Origin: Bacteroidales bacterium
Lineage (GTDB): Bacteria > Bacteroidota > Bacteroidia > Bacteroidales > UBA932
Assembly (NCBI GenBank): GCA_017549505.1
Contig: JAFYUS010000054.1
Location: 25,037-89,036, forward strand
Length of the DNA stretch: 64,000 nt
Direction of reading: 5' to 3'
The position numbers and the translations under genes are program-made. The notes below the pieces were generated by a model. The model worked only from the letters and a program-made list of their open reading frames with translations, was not told the DNA's origin and searched no databases. Below are positions 25,723-33,588 of this stretch, one piece after another (position 1 is the first letter of the stretch; each line of letters opens with the position of its first letter).

Positions 25723-27060
25723 ATGAAATATGGTAAGTTAAGCAGGCAGCTTACAGCGCTTGCAGGGCCGATCTTCATCGAGACCCTGCTGGTGATGATG
25801 CTGGGTGCTGTCGATACATTCATGTTGAGTCGACACTCCGACAACAGCGTAGCTGCGGTCGGTGTCGTCAATCAGCTCATGAATCTGGTATTCCTTCTTT
25901 TTGAGGTGATCTCCCTCGGAACATCTATCTTATGCTCCCAGTACATAGGAGCCAAGAGAAGGGACAAGGTCATACAGGTAGTGGGAATCTCTCTCATCTT
26001 CAACCTTATCTCTGGTCTTCTTCTGAGCGGTTGTCTATATCTTTTCGCAGACAATTTTCTGTCCCTTATGGGACTCAGACCGGACCTTATGAGCGAAGGT
26101 CTTCCTTATATGAAGATAGTGGGAGGATTCGCATTCCTTCAGGCTGTTTCTCTCTCGCTTTCGGCATCTCTAAGAAGCGCCAACAAGGCAAAGTATCCGA
26201 TGTATATATCCCTGGTCGTCAATGTATTGAACATCATCGGCAACTATACCCTCATCTTCGGTAAGTTCGGTATGCCTGCTCTCGGAGTGGAAGGTGCGGC
26301 GATATCCACATCTTTCTGCCGTTTCGTTTCGGTAATCCTGCTTTTCATCATTCTCCTAAAGAAGCACATTCCTTCATTCCCTAAGGAGTATTTCAGACCT
26401 TTCCCATGGATCGAGCTGAAGAATCTGCTCAAGATCGGCATCCCTTCTGCCGGCGAACACATGTCCTACAGCTTGTCTCAGGTCGTGATCGCGTATTTCA
26501 TCAACATGATCAGCAACGAGGCCCTGGCGACAAGGACATATATCGTGAACATCGTCATGTTCACGTATATCTTTGCTCTGGCCCTTTCGCAGGGAGGCGC
26601 CATTCTGATCGGACAACTTGTCGGAATGAAGAAGATCAGGGCTGCCTATACCATAGGTAAGAGAATCATGAGATTAGGCGTAGCAATGTCAGTAAGCCTT
26701 TCATTTGTTACCGCTATTTTCGGAACACAGATCCTGTCCATGCTGACATCGGACCCATGGATCATCTCTACGGGAGCCATGATCCTGTGGGTTGAAATCC
26801 TGCTCGAGAACGGCCGTGCCTTGAATTTCTTCGGAGTAAACGCCTTGCGAAGCGCAGGCGACATCTATTTCCCTGTCATCATCGGCATCATCGTCATGTG
26901 GGGAATACAGGTGGTCGGAAGCTACATTCTCGGCATCACTCTGGGCTGGGGACTCATAGCCATGTGGGCAGTCTTCGCCCTCGACGAGAACATCCGCGGC
27001 CTGATCTTCGTCCGCCGCTGGAACAGCTTCAAATGGGTCGGAAAGGCATTCCTGAAATAA
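25723..27060 (+). CDS. MATE family multidrug/Na+ efflux transporter
   Basis: 445 residues with about 12 membrane segments in two similar halves, each a MatE domain. The N-terminal start LTALAGPIFIETLLVMMLGA with VDTFMLSR is typical, as is GTSILCSQYIGAK in the first half and GGAILIGQLVGMKK in the second. Such pumps exchange Na+ or H+ for drugs or metabolites at the inner membrane; the substrate here is unknown. It stands alone, with its own -7 box and paired hairpin locus 3 after the stop. Confidence 0.93.
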   Translation: MKYGKLSRQLTALAGPIFIETLLVMMLGAVDTFMLSRHSDNSVAAVGVVNQLMNLVFLLFEVISLGTSILCSQYIGAKRRDKVIQVVGISLIFNLISGLLLSGCLYLFADNFLSLMGLRPDLMSEGLPYMKIVGGFAFLQAVSLSLSASLRSANKAKYPMYISLVVNVLNIIGNYTLIFGKFGMPALGVEGAAISTSFCRFVSVILLFIILLKKHIPSFPKEYFRPFPWIELKNLLKIGIPSAGEHMSYSLSQVVIAYFINMISNEALATRTYIVNIVMFTYIFALALSQGGAILIGQLVGMKKIRAAYTIGKRIMRLGVAMSVSLSFVTAIFGTQILSMLTSDPWIISTGAMILWVEILLENGRALNFFGVNALRSAGDIYFPVIIGIIVMWGIQVVGSYILGITLGWGLIAMWAVFALDENIRGLIFVRRWNSFKWVGKAFLK

Positions 27061-27078
27061 AATCTTTCGGGAATTTCA

Positions 27079-27191
27079 ACACCTGTGACAGTTTTCGGAC
27101 TGGAAATGACACAGGTGTGGCTAAAAGAACCGTTTTTACATGGTTTCGGGAACAGCTGTGACAGTTCTGAACGTTTTTTTGACACAGGTGT
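27079..27191. repeat. Paired hairpin locus 3 (ACACCTGTGACAGTT)
   Basis: ACACCTGTG/CACAGGTGT at 27079-27087 and 27110-27118 forms a perfect 9-bp stem. A second hairpin at 27152-27160 and 27183-27191 has the same right arm and one mismatch on the left. Both copies share TGTGACAGTT after the left arm and TGACACAGGTGT on the right. The start-to-start distance is 73 bases, as in locus 2. It lies 19 bases beyond the MATE stop codon. Confidence 0.7.
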
Positions 27192-27258
27192 AAAGGACTA
27201 TACAGTAGAACACCAGATTTCAATAAAGATTCCGAGATGCAGCTGACTGTCAGAAAGT

Positions 27259-27299
27259 CGGGACGGGCGGCGGGTCGCTCCGCAGGAGCATAGGGAATA
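27259..27299. repeat. Half copy of family B element, reverse orientation
   Basis: GTCGCTCCGCAGGAGCATAG followed by GGAATAT is the reverse complement of the right half and loop of the copy at 28428-28496. The other half of the palindrome is missing, and the truncated gene at 27294 begins at this break. Confidence 0.65.
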
Positions 27300-27917
27300 T
27301 ACTTCTATGGAGAGGGAGACGACCGCTGGGTCGACCTCGGCCTCCCATCCGGCATCCTCTGGGCGAAGTACAATGTCGGTGCCACCTCCCCGGAAGAATA
27401 CGGCGGCTACTACGCCTGGGGAGAAACGGAGGAGAAGGAGAGTTATACATGGGAGAATTATAAGTATGGGGAGAAAATTTGGTCAGAAGCTGAAAAAGAT
27501 TGGGTATGGCACACTATTGGGCTCCCTTATACTATATGTAACACTCCATTTGATGTCGCTCATGTCAAATGGGGAAATGGAGCACGAATGCCTAGTTTAG
27601 AAGATATTGACGAGCTGATTGATTATTGTAAATGTGAAAGTGGATATCTATATAAGGTAGCTGGTAGTTTTGTAATTGGACCGAATGGCAACAAGATTTT
27701 CCTTCCTTTTGCAGGAGCAAAAGAAAGGAATAGCCTAAGACAACATGGTATCGAGGGCTATTATCGGTGTGGAACAGTAAATGAAGAATATATAGATGAG
27801 AGTCTTGTTTACACTCTTTGCACACGAAGTTCTATTATAAGTAAAGGGAAAGGCGGAGGAACAACATATGGTTTACCAGTCCGTCCGGTCAAAGACAAAG
27901 ATTCGATGGAAGAATAG
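27294..27917 (+). pseudogene. 5'-truncated gene of the 'VDLGLPSG...YYAWGET' Bacteroidetes repeat-domain family
   Basis: An open frame runs from just after a TAG at 27291 to the stop at 27915, but no usable start codon exists before the ATG at 27588. The frame reads DRWVDLGLPSGILWAKYNVG, then TSPEEYGGYYAWGETEE, a hallmark of a large family of Bacteroidetes surface or lipoprotein modules (often annotated near Fib_succ_major). It continues as RMPSLEDIDEL and ends with TYGLPVRPVKD, the family's usual end. Signal peptide and N-terminal part are missing. The first 140 bases are GC-rich with C/G-ending codons and the rest is AT-rich, so the fragment looks like a mosaic. A protein starting at 27588 cannot be excluded. 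Confidence 0.7.
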
Positions 27918-27926
27918 GCAGGTAAT

Positions 27927-27963
27927 GTCGGCTGAGTGCAGTTTAGATGTGACTCAGTCGACG
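27927..27963. repeat. Single hairpin related to paired locus 1
   Basis: TGTCGGCTGAGTGCA matches the stem at 3180 and 3267. Here its partner arm is ACTCAGTCGAC, so the stem has one G-T position. It lies 9 bases after the stop of the truncated gene. Confidence 0.6.
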
Positions 27964-28000
27964 TTTGTTGTCTTTAATGTAATGTAAGGATCCTTATTCT

Positions 28001-28042
28001 AAGGATGCTTCACTCCGTTCAGCATGACAGAGTGAAGATCCC
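28001..28042. repeat. Dispersed GTCAT...GAGCG...GGATC-type repeat, intergenic copy
   Basis: On the minus strand this reads GTCATGCTGAACGGAGTGAA followed by GCATCC, a form of the very common GTCATTCTGAGCGAAGCGAA repeat of Bacteroidetes and other genomes. Related sequence lies inside the coding frames of YfhO (47535) and MutS (41284). Confidence 0.55.
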
Positions 28043-28076
28043 ACTAATAAAAACTGTATATAGTTCAATTAATGTA

Positions 28077-28152
28077 TCGTCCGGTCACGGGAGGGGCGAG
28101 CGGAGCATATACCTATGCTCCTGCGAAGCGAGCCACTTCTGTGACCGGACGA
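28077..28152. repeat. Family B palindrome, complete copy 1
   Basis: The outer arms TCGTCCGGTCAC and its exact reverse complement (28077-28088, 28141-28152) are locus-specific. The conserved core has GGCGAGCGGAGCAT, a short loop, then ATGCTCCTGCGAAGCGAGCC. Confidence 0.82.
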
Positions 28153-28354
28153 CAATGCACCAGATCAATCAAAGGCCCTTATGAGTAAAGAGTTTGCGGG
28201 GACCGGCGAAGAATCATGAAAACTAATTTATTAACAATCAACCACTTACACCAATACATTATCGCCAGTCTCTGTAAATGTCTTCATCGCATCGTCTAAG
28301 AACTGGGACTATAACTGTCGTGTCAAACAAAATATTGTCTCTCAATAATTTACA

Positions 28355-28389
28355 GAAAATGCGTGCCGCCAATGGGGAGAAAGCATTTT
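28355..28389. repeat. Family C palindrome, degenerate copy
   Basis: AAAATGCGTGCCGCCAATGG then GGAG and GCATTTT. The loop GCCAATGGGG differs in one base from the GCCAAAGGGG form (complement of CCCCTTTGGC) of the better copies, and the right arm has decayed. Confidence 0.55.
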
Positions 28390-28427
28390 GCATATAACAC
28401 TAATAATCAACATGTTACAGAACACAC

Positions 28428-28496
28428 CAGACCCCGTCGGTGGCGGAGCGGAGCATATTCCTATGCTCCTGCGGAGCGAGCCACTGACGGGGTCTG
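28428..28496. repeat. Family B palindrome, complete copy 2
   Basis: The outer arms CAGACCCCGTCGGTGGC (28428-28444) and 28480-28496 pair over 17 positions with one G-U wobble. The core GGAGCATATTCCTATGCTCC and GCGGAGCGAGCC match the copy at 28077. It lies 39 bases after the stop codon of the lipoprotein mutarotase and probably ends the arabinose operon transcript. Confidence 0.82.
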
Positions 28497-28535
28497 ATGT
28501 TTATGAAATTCCCTGTCGGGACCTGAGGTGACGAA

Positions 28536-29684
28536 TTACTTCACGCTGAACTTGTAGATGCAGCGGTGGGTGTAGGTTTCACCTGGGCGGAGAGTTGCGG
28601 ATGGCCACTCAGGCATATTAGGTGAGTTTGGATAAAGCTGTGTCTCGATGCAGACAGAAGCTCTCATAGGGTACTTGATGCCATGCTTTCCAGGAACCTC
28701 TCCTGTAAGGAAGTTACCAGTATACACCTGTACGCCTGGCTGATCTGTGTACTCCTCGAGGAGGATACCTGTCTTAGGAGAGTAGACGCTGACAGCGAGC
28801 TTGTTGATGTCACCTGCTGTGTTGAGCACCCAGTTGTGGTCATAACCGTTACCGAGAACGAGCTGGTCGTAGTCCTGGTTGATATCCTGTCCGATAGCCT
28901 TAGGAGTACGGAAATCGAACGGAGTACCCTCTACAGGGCGCATCTCTCCGCTAGGGATGAGCTTGTCGTTTGCAGGAGTGAAGACGTCAGAGTTCACATA
29001 AAGAATCTGGTCTGTTCCCTCTACAGCGTGGTCTCCAGAAAGGTTGAAGTATGCATGGTTGGTCATGCTGAGCACTGTCGGCTTGTCAGTTGTACCGCTG
29101 TATGTAATGTCGATGGCGTTGTCGTCAGTAAGAGTGTAAGTAACTACTGCTGTAACTGTACCAGGGAATCCCATGTGTCCGTCTGGATCTACCATTGTGA
29201 GCTTAAGGGTCTGAGGGTCAACCTGCGCAGCCTCATAAACCTGATACTGCCAGCCTTCTGCACCGCCGTGGAGACAGTTCTCGCCGTCATTCTGGTTGAG
29301 AACCACCTTCTGACCGTCGAGCTCGAAAGTACCGCCTGCGATACGGTTTGCATAACGTCCGATAGAAGCACCGAAATCGCTTGCCTTGGTCATGTAGTCG
29401 TTGATGTTGTCGAAACCGAGGATAACGTCAACCATGTTGCCATCCTTGTCCGGAACCATTACGGATACGAGACGTCCACCGAAGTTTGTGATGCAGACCT
29501 CCATTCCGTTTGCATTGGTCAATGTATACAGAGCTGTAGCCTTACCGTTCTTTTCGCCTACGAAAGCTTCAGGATCGAGTCCTGAAAGGGTAAGTGCAGG
29601 CTTGCTCGAGCAAGCTGCAAGGCAGAGGGCAGCCATAGCTGCCCCTGCGATTGTCTTGAAGATTCTTTTCATATTATCATTCAT
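28536..29684 (-). CDS. Aldose 1-epimerase (mutarotase), lipoprotein; last gene of arabinose operon
   Basis: 382 residues. The ATG used here shares one base with the araB stop (TAATG); a second ATG 4 codons later (MKRIFK) is equally plausible. A signal with lipobox LAAC (Cys at about residue 25) exports and anchors the protein, unlike the cytoplasmic paralogue at 50830. The family motifs are visible: GRYANRIAGGTFELDG, NDGENCLHGG, MTNHAYFNLSG with the catalytic His, and the C-terminal ETQLYPNSPN region supplying the catalytic Glu. It would interconvert alpha and beta sugar anomers in the periplasm before uptake by the operon's symporter. Confidence 0.92.
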   Translation of the reverse strand: MNDNMKRIFKTIAGAAMAALCLAACSSKPALTLSGLDPEAFVGEKNGKATALYTLTNANGMEVCITNFGGRLVSVMVPDKDGNMVDVILGFDNINDYMTKASDFGASIGRYANRIAGGTFELDGQKVVLNQNDGENCLHGGAEGWQYQVYEAAQVDPQTLKLTMVDPDGHMGFPGTVTAVVTYTLTDDNAIDITYSGTTDKPTVLSMTNHAYFNLSGDHAVEGTDQILYVNSDVFTPANDKLIPSGEMRPVEGTPFDFRTPKAIGQDINQDYDQLVLGNGYDHNWVLNTAGDINKLAVSVYSPKTGILLEEYTDQPGVQVYTGNFLTGEVPGKHGIKYPMRASVCIETQLYPNSPNMPEWPSATLRPGETYTHRCIYKFSVK

Positions 29685-31333
29685 TATTTTGCTACCTCTT
29701 CGCAGTATGCACCGAGCTTGAGATAACGCTGATAAACCTCATCATAAATCTTGACCTGGTCTGGCTCAGGGAAGTATTCCTTAGCAAAACCTGAGTTCAT
29801 TGCATCCTGAGCATCAGCTACAGTAGCATATGCACCTGCAGCAGTGGCTGCGAACATCGCAGCACCGAGAGCACAAGCCTGGTCGGTATTACATACCTTG
29901 ATAGGCATGTTGAGCACATTCGAGAGAGTCTGCATTACAAAAGGTGACTTGAGGGCGATACCTCCGATACCGATGACATCGTTGATACGCATTCCCTCTG
30001 ACTTGAATCTCTCTACGATTGCACGTGAACCGAATGCAGTCGCCTCGACAAGTGCACGGAAGATCATAGGAGCTGTAGTACCGAGATTGATGCCGCTGAT
30101 AGCACCCTGAAGGAGCTGGTTGGCATCCGGAGTACGACGTCCGTTCATCCAGTCTGTAGCTACTACCGAGCTCTCGCCTGCAGGTATCTTCATCGCCTCT
30201 ACAGTGAGTGCAGGGATGATCTTGTCGCAAGCCTTGTCGAGAGCCTCACCCTCAAGACCTGAAACAGTCTTGAGCGGCCACTCGAGGACGCGGCGGAACC
30301 ATGCATAGATGTCACCGAAAGCTGACTGACCAGCCTCAAGACCGATCATGCCAGGCATTACGGAACCGTCCACCTGACCGCAGATACCTCTTACGAGCTT
30401 GTCGCCAAGTTCCTCAGGAGATACTGTCATGATGTCGCATGTTGAAGTACCGATCACGCGTACGAAAGTGTTGTTCTTTGCACCTGCTCCGATTGCACCC
30501 ATATGGCAGTCGAATTCGCTGCCTGCAACCACTACGTCTGTAGAAAGTCCGAGGCGCTCAGCCCACTCAGGACAAAGCTTTCCTACAGGCTTCTCTGCTG
30601 TAGTTGTCTCGCTGTAGAGACGGTCACGGAATCCTACGAGAACAGGATCGAGGCTGCTGAGGAACTCTTCCGAAGGAAGACCGCCCCACTTTGCATGCCA
30701 CATGGCCTTATGGCCGGCTGCGCAACGGCTGCGAGGCACCTCGCTGATGTGCTTTGCACCGATAAGGAGAGCAGGCATCCAGTCGCAATGCTCTACGATC
30801 GAATAAGCAGCCTCACGTACAGCTGCATCCTCACGGAGAACATGCAGAGCCTTGGCCCAGAACCACTCTGATGAGTAGATACCTCCCTCGTATGCTGTGT
30901 AATCTATCTCGTTTGCATGGCATTTCTCGTTGATCTCTGCAGCTTCCTTTACAGCGGTGTGGTCCTTCCAGAGGACGAACATTGCGTTAGGATTCTCTGC
31001 GAATTCAGGCTTGAGAGCGAGAGGAACACCATTCTCGTCTGTAAATACAGGAGTTGAACCGGTAGTATCGAAAGCGATACCGATCACATTCTCAGCTGTT
31101 CCGGCAGGACATGCTGCAAGAGCCTCCTTCACAGAGCCTTCGAGCACCTCGATATAATCTAGCGGATGCTGACGCCACTGGTTTGCAGAAGGTACGCAGT
31201 ACATACCCTTCTTCCAACGAGGATAATACTTCACAGCTGTTGCGAGAGTCCTTCCGTCTGCGACATCAACAACCACCGCACGTGCTGAATCCGAACCGTA
31301 GTCCAGACCTATTACATATTTGGTATCTGCCAT
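29684..31333 (-). CDS. araB: L-ribulokinase
   Basis: 549 residues, the typical AraB length. The FGGY kinase N-domain begins VIGLDYGSDSARAVVVD (phosphate loop 1). ATDWMNGRRTPDANQLLQGA and IGIGGIALKSPFVMQ belong to the C-domain and ADP site, and GSEFDCHMGAIGAG is family-typical. It phosphorylates L-ribulose at O5 using ATP. It starts 2 bases after araA and shares a base with the mutarotase gene. It is the third enzyme-coding gene of the operon by position and the second step of the pathway. Confidence 0.97.
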   Translation of the reverse strand: MADTKYVIGLDYGSDSARAVVVDVADGRTLATAVKYYPRWKKGMYCVPSANQWRQHPLDYIEVLEGSVKEALAACPAGTAENVIGIAFDTTGSTPVFTDENGVPLALKPEFAENPNAMFVLWKDHTAVKEAAEINEKCHANEIDYTAYEGGIYSSEWFWAKALHVLREDAAVREAAYSIVEHCDWMPALLIGAKHISEVPRSRCAAGHKAMWHAKWGGLPSEEFLSSLDPVLVGFRDRLYSETTTAEKPVGKLCPEWAERLGLSTDVVVAGSEFDCHMGAIGAGAKNNTFVRVIGTSTCDIMTVSPEELGDKLVRGICGQVDGSVMPGMIGLEAGQSAFGDIYAWFRRVLEWPLKTVSGLEGEALDKACDKIIPALTVEAMKIPAGESSVVATDWMNGRRTPDANQLLQGAISGINLGTTAPMIFRALVEATAFGSRAIVERFKSEGMRINDVIGIGGIALKSPFVMQTLSNVLNMPIKVCNTDQACALGAAMFAATAAGAYATVADAQDAMNSGFAKEYFPEPDQVKIYDEVYQRYLKLGAYCEEVAK

Positions 31334-31335
31334 GA

Positions 31336-32877
31336 TTATTTAAGAGCTTTGTTCAACATGTAGTAAACCTCGTTGACTCTCATTTCCTTCTTGAAGTCAG
31401 AAATTGTAGTCTTGTCATCGATCACGAGCATCTCGACGTCAGCGATCTCAGCATAATCCTCCCAGTACTCTGTAGTAAGGTCATATGAGAAGCTTGTATG
31501 GTGAGTACCACCTGCGAGCATCCATGCTGCAGCACCTACCTCGAAGCTTGGCTTAGGAATCCAGAGAGCGGATGCCACAGGAAGCTTAGGAAGCGGCTTT
31601 GACTCGATGCACTTCACTTCATTTACGATAAGACGGAAACGGTTACCCATATCGACGACAGTCGCGGCTACGCCGTCTCCTGTCTTGCTGGTGAATACGA
31701 GACGAGCTGTCTGGGTCTTGCGCACTCCGATACCGAGGTGGTGAACCTCAAGCTTCGGCTTCTCAGCTGCGATTGCTGGGCTGATCTCGAGCATATGAGC
31801 CTGGAGAAGAGCAGAGTTTGCGCCGTCGAAGTGGATTGTATAGTCCTCAAGGAATGATGAGCCCTTTGGAAGGCCCTGGCCCATGTACCATGCTGTACGT
31901 ACGAGAGCGGCAGTCTTCCAGTCACCTTCGCCGCCGAAGCCGTAACCGTCAGCCATAAGACGCTGCGAAGCGAGACCAGGGATCTGGTCGAAGCCCTTGC
32001 CTGTCTGCTCTACATTTACGTCGCCGAGGTCATCGAAGTTAGATGTGAACGCCTTTGCGCCATATGCCTCAAGAACTGCACGGAGAGTAAGCTCAGCCTT
32101 TGCAGAGTTCCATACCTTTCTGTATGCCTCTGTAGACTTGTCTTCAAGCTCAGGAGCATGGTCATACTCGTTGAAATATACAGCCACGAGTTCGTCAACT
32201 GCCTTATCCTCAACCTTTTCAAAGTAAGTCATCACCTCGCTGAAAGGAACATAGTCAACGTGGAAACCGAAACGGATCTCAGCCTCAACCTTGTCACCGT
32301 CTGTAACGGCTACGTTGTTCATCTGGTCTCCGAAACGGATGATCCTCATATCCTGTGAGTCAGCCCAGGCTGCAGCGACTCTCTGCCATACGGCGATTCT
32401 CTCGAGAGTCTTAGGATCCTGCCAATGACCTACGACGGTCTTGCGGCCCTTGCGAAGGCGTGAAAGGATATGTGCATATTCTCTGTCACCATGAGCACTC
32501 TGGTTGAGGTTCATGAAGTCCATGTCCATTGTATCCCAAGGAATCTCCTTGTTGAACTGGGTATGGAGATGGAGGAGAGGCTTGCGGAGGATCTGCATGC
32601 CGTGGATCCACATCTTTGCAGGAGAGAAAGTATGCATCCATGTGATCACACCGACGCACTTCTTGTCTGCTTCGGCAGCTGTCATGAGGTCAGCAACCTC
32701 CTTTGAAGAGTTTGCAGTACCTTTATATACAACCTTTACTGGAAGAATGCCTGAAGCGTTCATTCCTTCAACCATTGCTGAAGAGTGGCCGTCAACCTGT
32801 ACCACTGCATCACCTCCGTAAAGGAGCTGAGCTCCTGTTACGAACCATATTTCGTGATTTTCAAATGCCTTGATCAT
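31336..32877 (-). CDS. araA: L-arabinose isomerase
   Basis: 513 residues, slightly longer than E. coli AraA (500). EIWFVTGAQLLYGG is the conserved start, GVITWMHTFSPAKMWI carries the active-site region, and GFGGEGDWKTAALVR contains one of the catalytic Glu residues; HHTSFSYDLTTE near the C-terminus carries metal-binding His. It converts L-arabinose to L-ribulose with a divalent metal. It lies 17 bases after araD and 2 before araB. Confidence 0.98.
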   Translation of the reverse strand: MIKAFENHEIWFVTGAQLLYGGDAVVQVDGHSSAMVEGMNASGILPVKVVYKGTANSSKEVADLMTAAEADKKCVGVITWMHTFSPAKMWIHGMQILRKPLLHLHTQFNKEIPWDTMDMDFMNLNQSAHGDREYAHILSRLRKGRKTVVGHWQDPKTLERIAVWQRVAAAWADSQDMRIIRFGDQMNNVAVTDGDKVEAEIRFGFHVDYVPFSEVMTYFEKVEDKAVDELVAVYFNEYDHAPELEDKSTEAYRKVWNSAKAELTLRAVLEAYGAKAFTSNFDDLGDVNVEQTGKGFDQIPGLASQRLMADGYGFGGEGDWKTAALVRTAWYMGQGLPKGSSFLEDYTIHFDGANSALLQAHMLEISPAIAAEKPKLEVHHLGIGVRKTQTARLVFTSKTGDGVAATVVDMGNRFRLIVNEVKCIESKPLPKLPVASALWIPKPSFEVGAAAWMLAGGTHHTSFSYDLTTEYWEDYAEIADVEMLVIDDKTTISDFKKEMRVNEVYYMLNKALK

Positions 32878-32894
32878 ATCTGTAATGTTTTATG

Positions 32895-33587
32895 TTATTT
32901 CTTTTTCTGTCCGTAGTATGCGTTAGGACCATGCTTGCGGTTGAAGTGCTTCTCGATGAGAAGGTCGTTCATTGTGAGGTTAGGGTTCACACCGTAAGCG
33001 ATATACGCCATCTTCGCAACCTGCTCCATCACAACTGCGTTGTGTACAGCATCGAAACCGTCCTTACCCCATGAGAAAGGACCGTGGTTCTTCACGAGTA
33101 CACCTGGAGTATGTACCGGGTTGAGACCCTCGAAACGCTTTATGATCACGTTTCCTGTCTCGAGTTCATATGCACCCTTTACCTCCTCCTCGGTCATGCT
33201 CTCTGTGCATGGAATCGCGTTGTGGAAGTAATCGGCATGGGTTGTGCCGATGTTAGGGATGTCCCTGCCTGCCTGCGCCCATGCGGTAGCATAAGTCGAG
33301 TGCGTGTGGACCACACCACCGATTTCAGGCCATGCACGATAAAGTGCAAGGTGGGTAGGAGTATCTGATGAAGGGTTGAGGTCTCCCTCGACGATATTTC
33401 CGTCGAGGTCGACCACAACCATATCTGATGGTTTCATATTATCATACGAAACGCCGCTTGGCTTGATTACCACAAGGCCGCTTTCGCGGTCGATTGCAGA
33501 GACGTTACCCCATGTAAAGATGACGAGTCCATGCTCCACAAGTTCAAGATTGGCCTTGCAGACTTTTTCTTTGAGTTCTTCCAACAT
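32895..33587 (-). CDS. araD: L-ribulose-5-phosphate 4-epimerase
   Basis: 230 residues, a class II aldolase/epimerase fold. [20 protein letters not shown] is the phosphate-binding region, [14 protein letters not shown] precedes the metal ligands, and [18 protein letters not shown] gives the zinc-binding HTH pair; a third His follows near [12 protein letters not shown]. It turns L-ribulose 5-phosphate into D-xylulose 5-phosphate, the entry into the pentose phosphate pathway. It starts 1 base after the symporter stop. Confidence 0.97.
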   Translation of the reverse strand: MLEELKEKVCKANLELVEHGLVIFTWGNVSAIDRESGLVVIKPSGVSYDNMKPSDMVVVDLDGNIVEGDLNPSSDTPTHLALYRAWPEIGGVVHTHSTYATAWAQAGRDIPNIGTTHADYFHNAIPCTESMTEEEVKGAYELETGNVIIKRFEGLNPVHTPGVLVKNHGPFSWGKDGFDAVHNAVVMEQVAKMAYIAYGVNPNLTMNDLLIEKHFNRKHGPNAYYGQKKK

Positions 33588-33588
33588 A

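Larger units (their letters stand above)
27918..28535. other. Repeat-rich non-coding region before the arabinose operon end
   Basis: 618 bases without a gene. In order: a single TGTCGGCTGAGT hairpin (27927-27963), a GGATGCTTCACTCCGTTCAG-type dispersed repeat (28001-28042), a family B copy (28077-28152), a stretch at 28153-28350 in which I see nothing, a degenerate family C copy (28355-28389), and a second family B copy (28428-28496) 39 bases beyond the mutarotase stop. Confidence 0.65.

Noticed and set aside
27307-27600. 97-codon frame starting at an ATG near the truncated gene
   Set aside because: It is in a different frame from the conserved VDLGLPSG sequence and encodes an Arg/Thr/Ser-rich nonsense peptide.
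28683-29585. 300-codon open frame antisense to the lipoprotein mutarotase
   Set aside because: It is a shadow of the strongly supported mutarotase gene; composition is Val/Cys/Glu-rich nonsense with no start signal.
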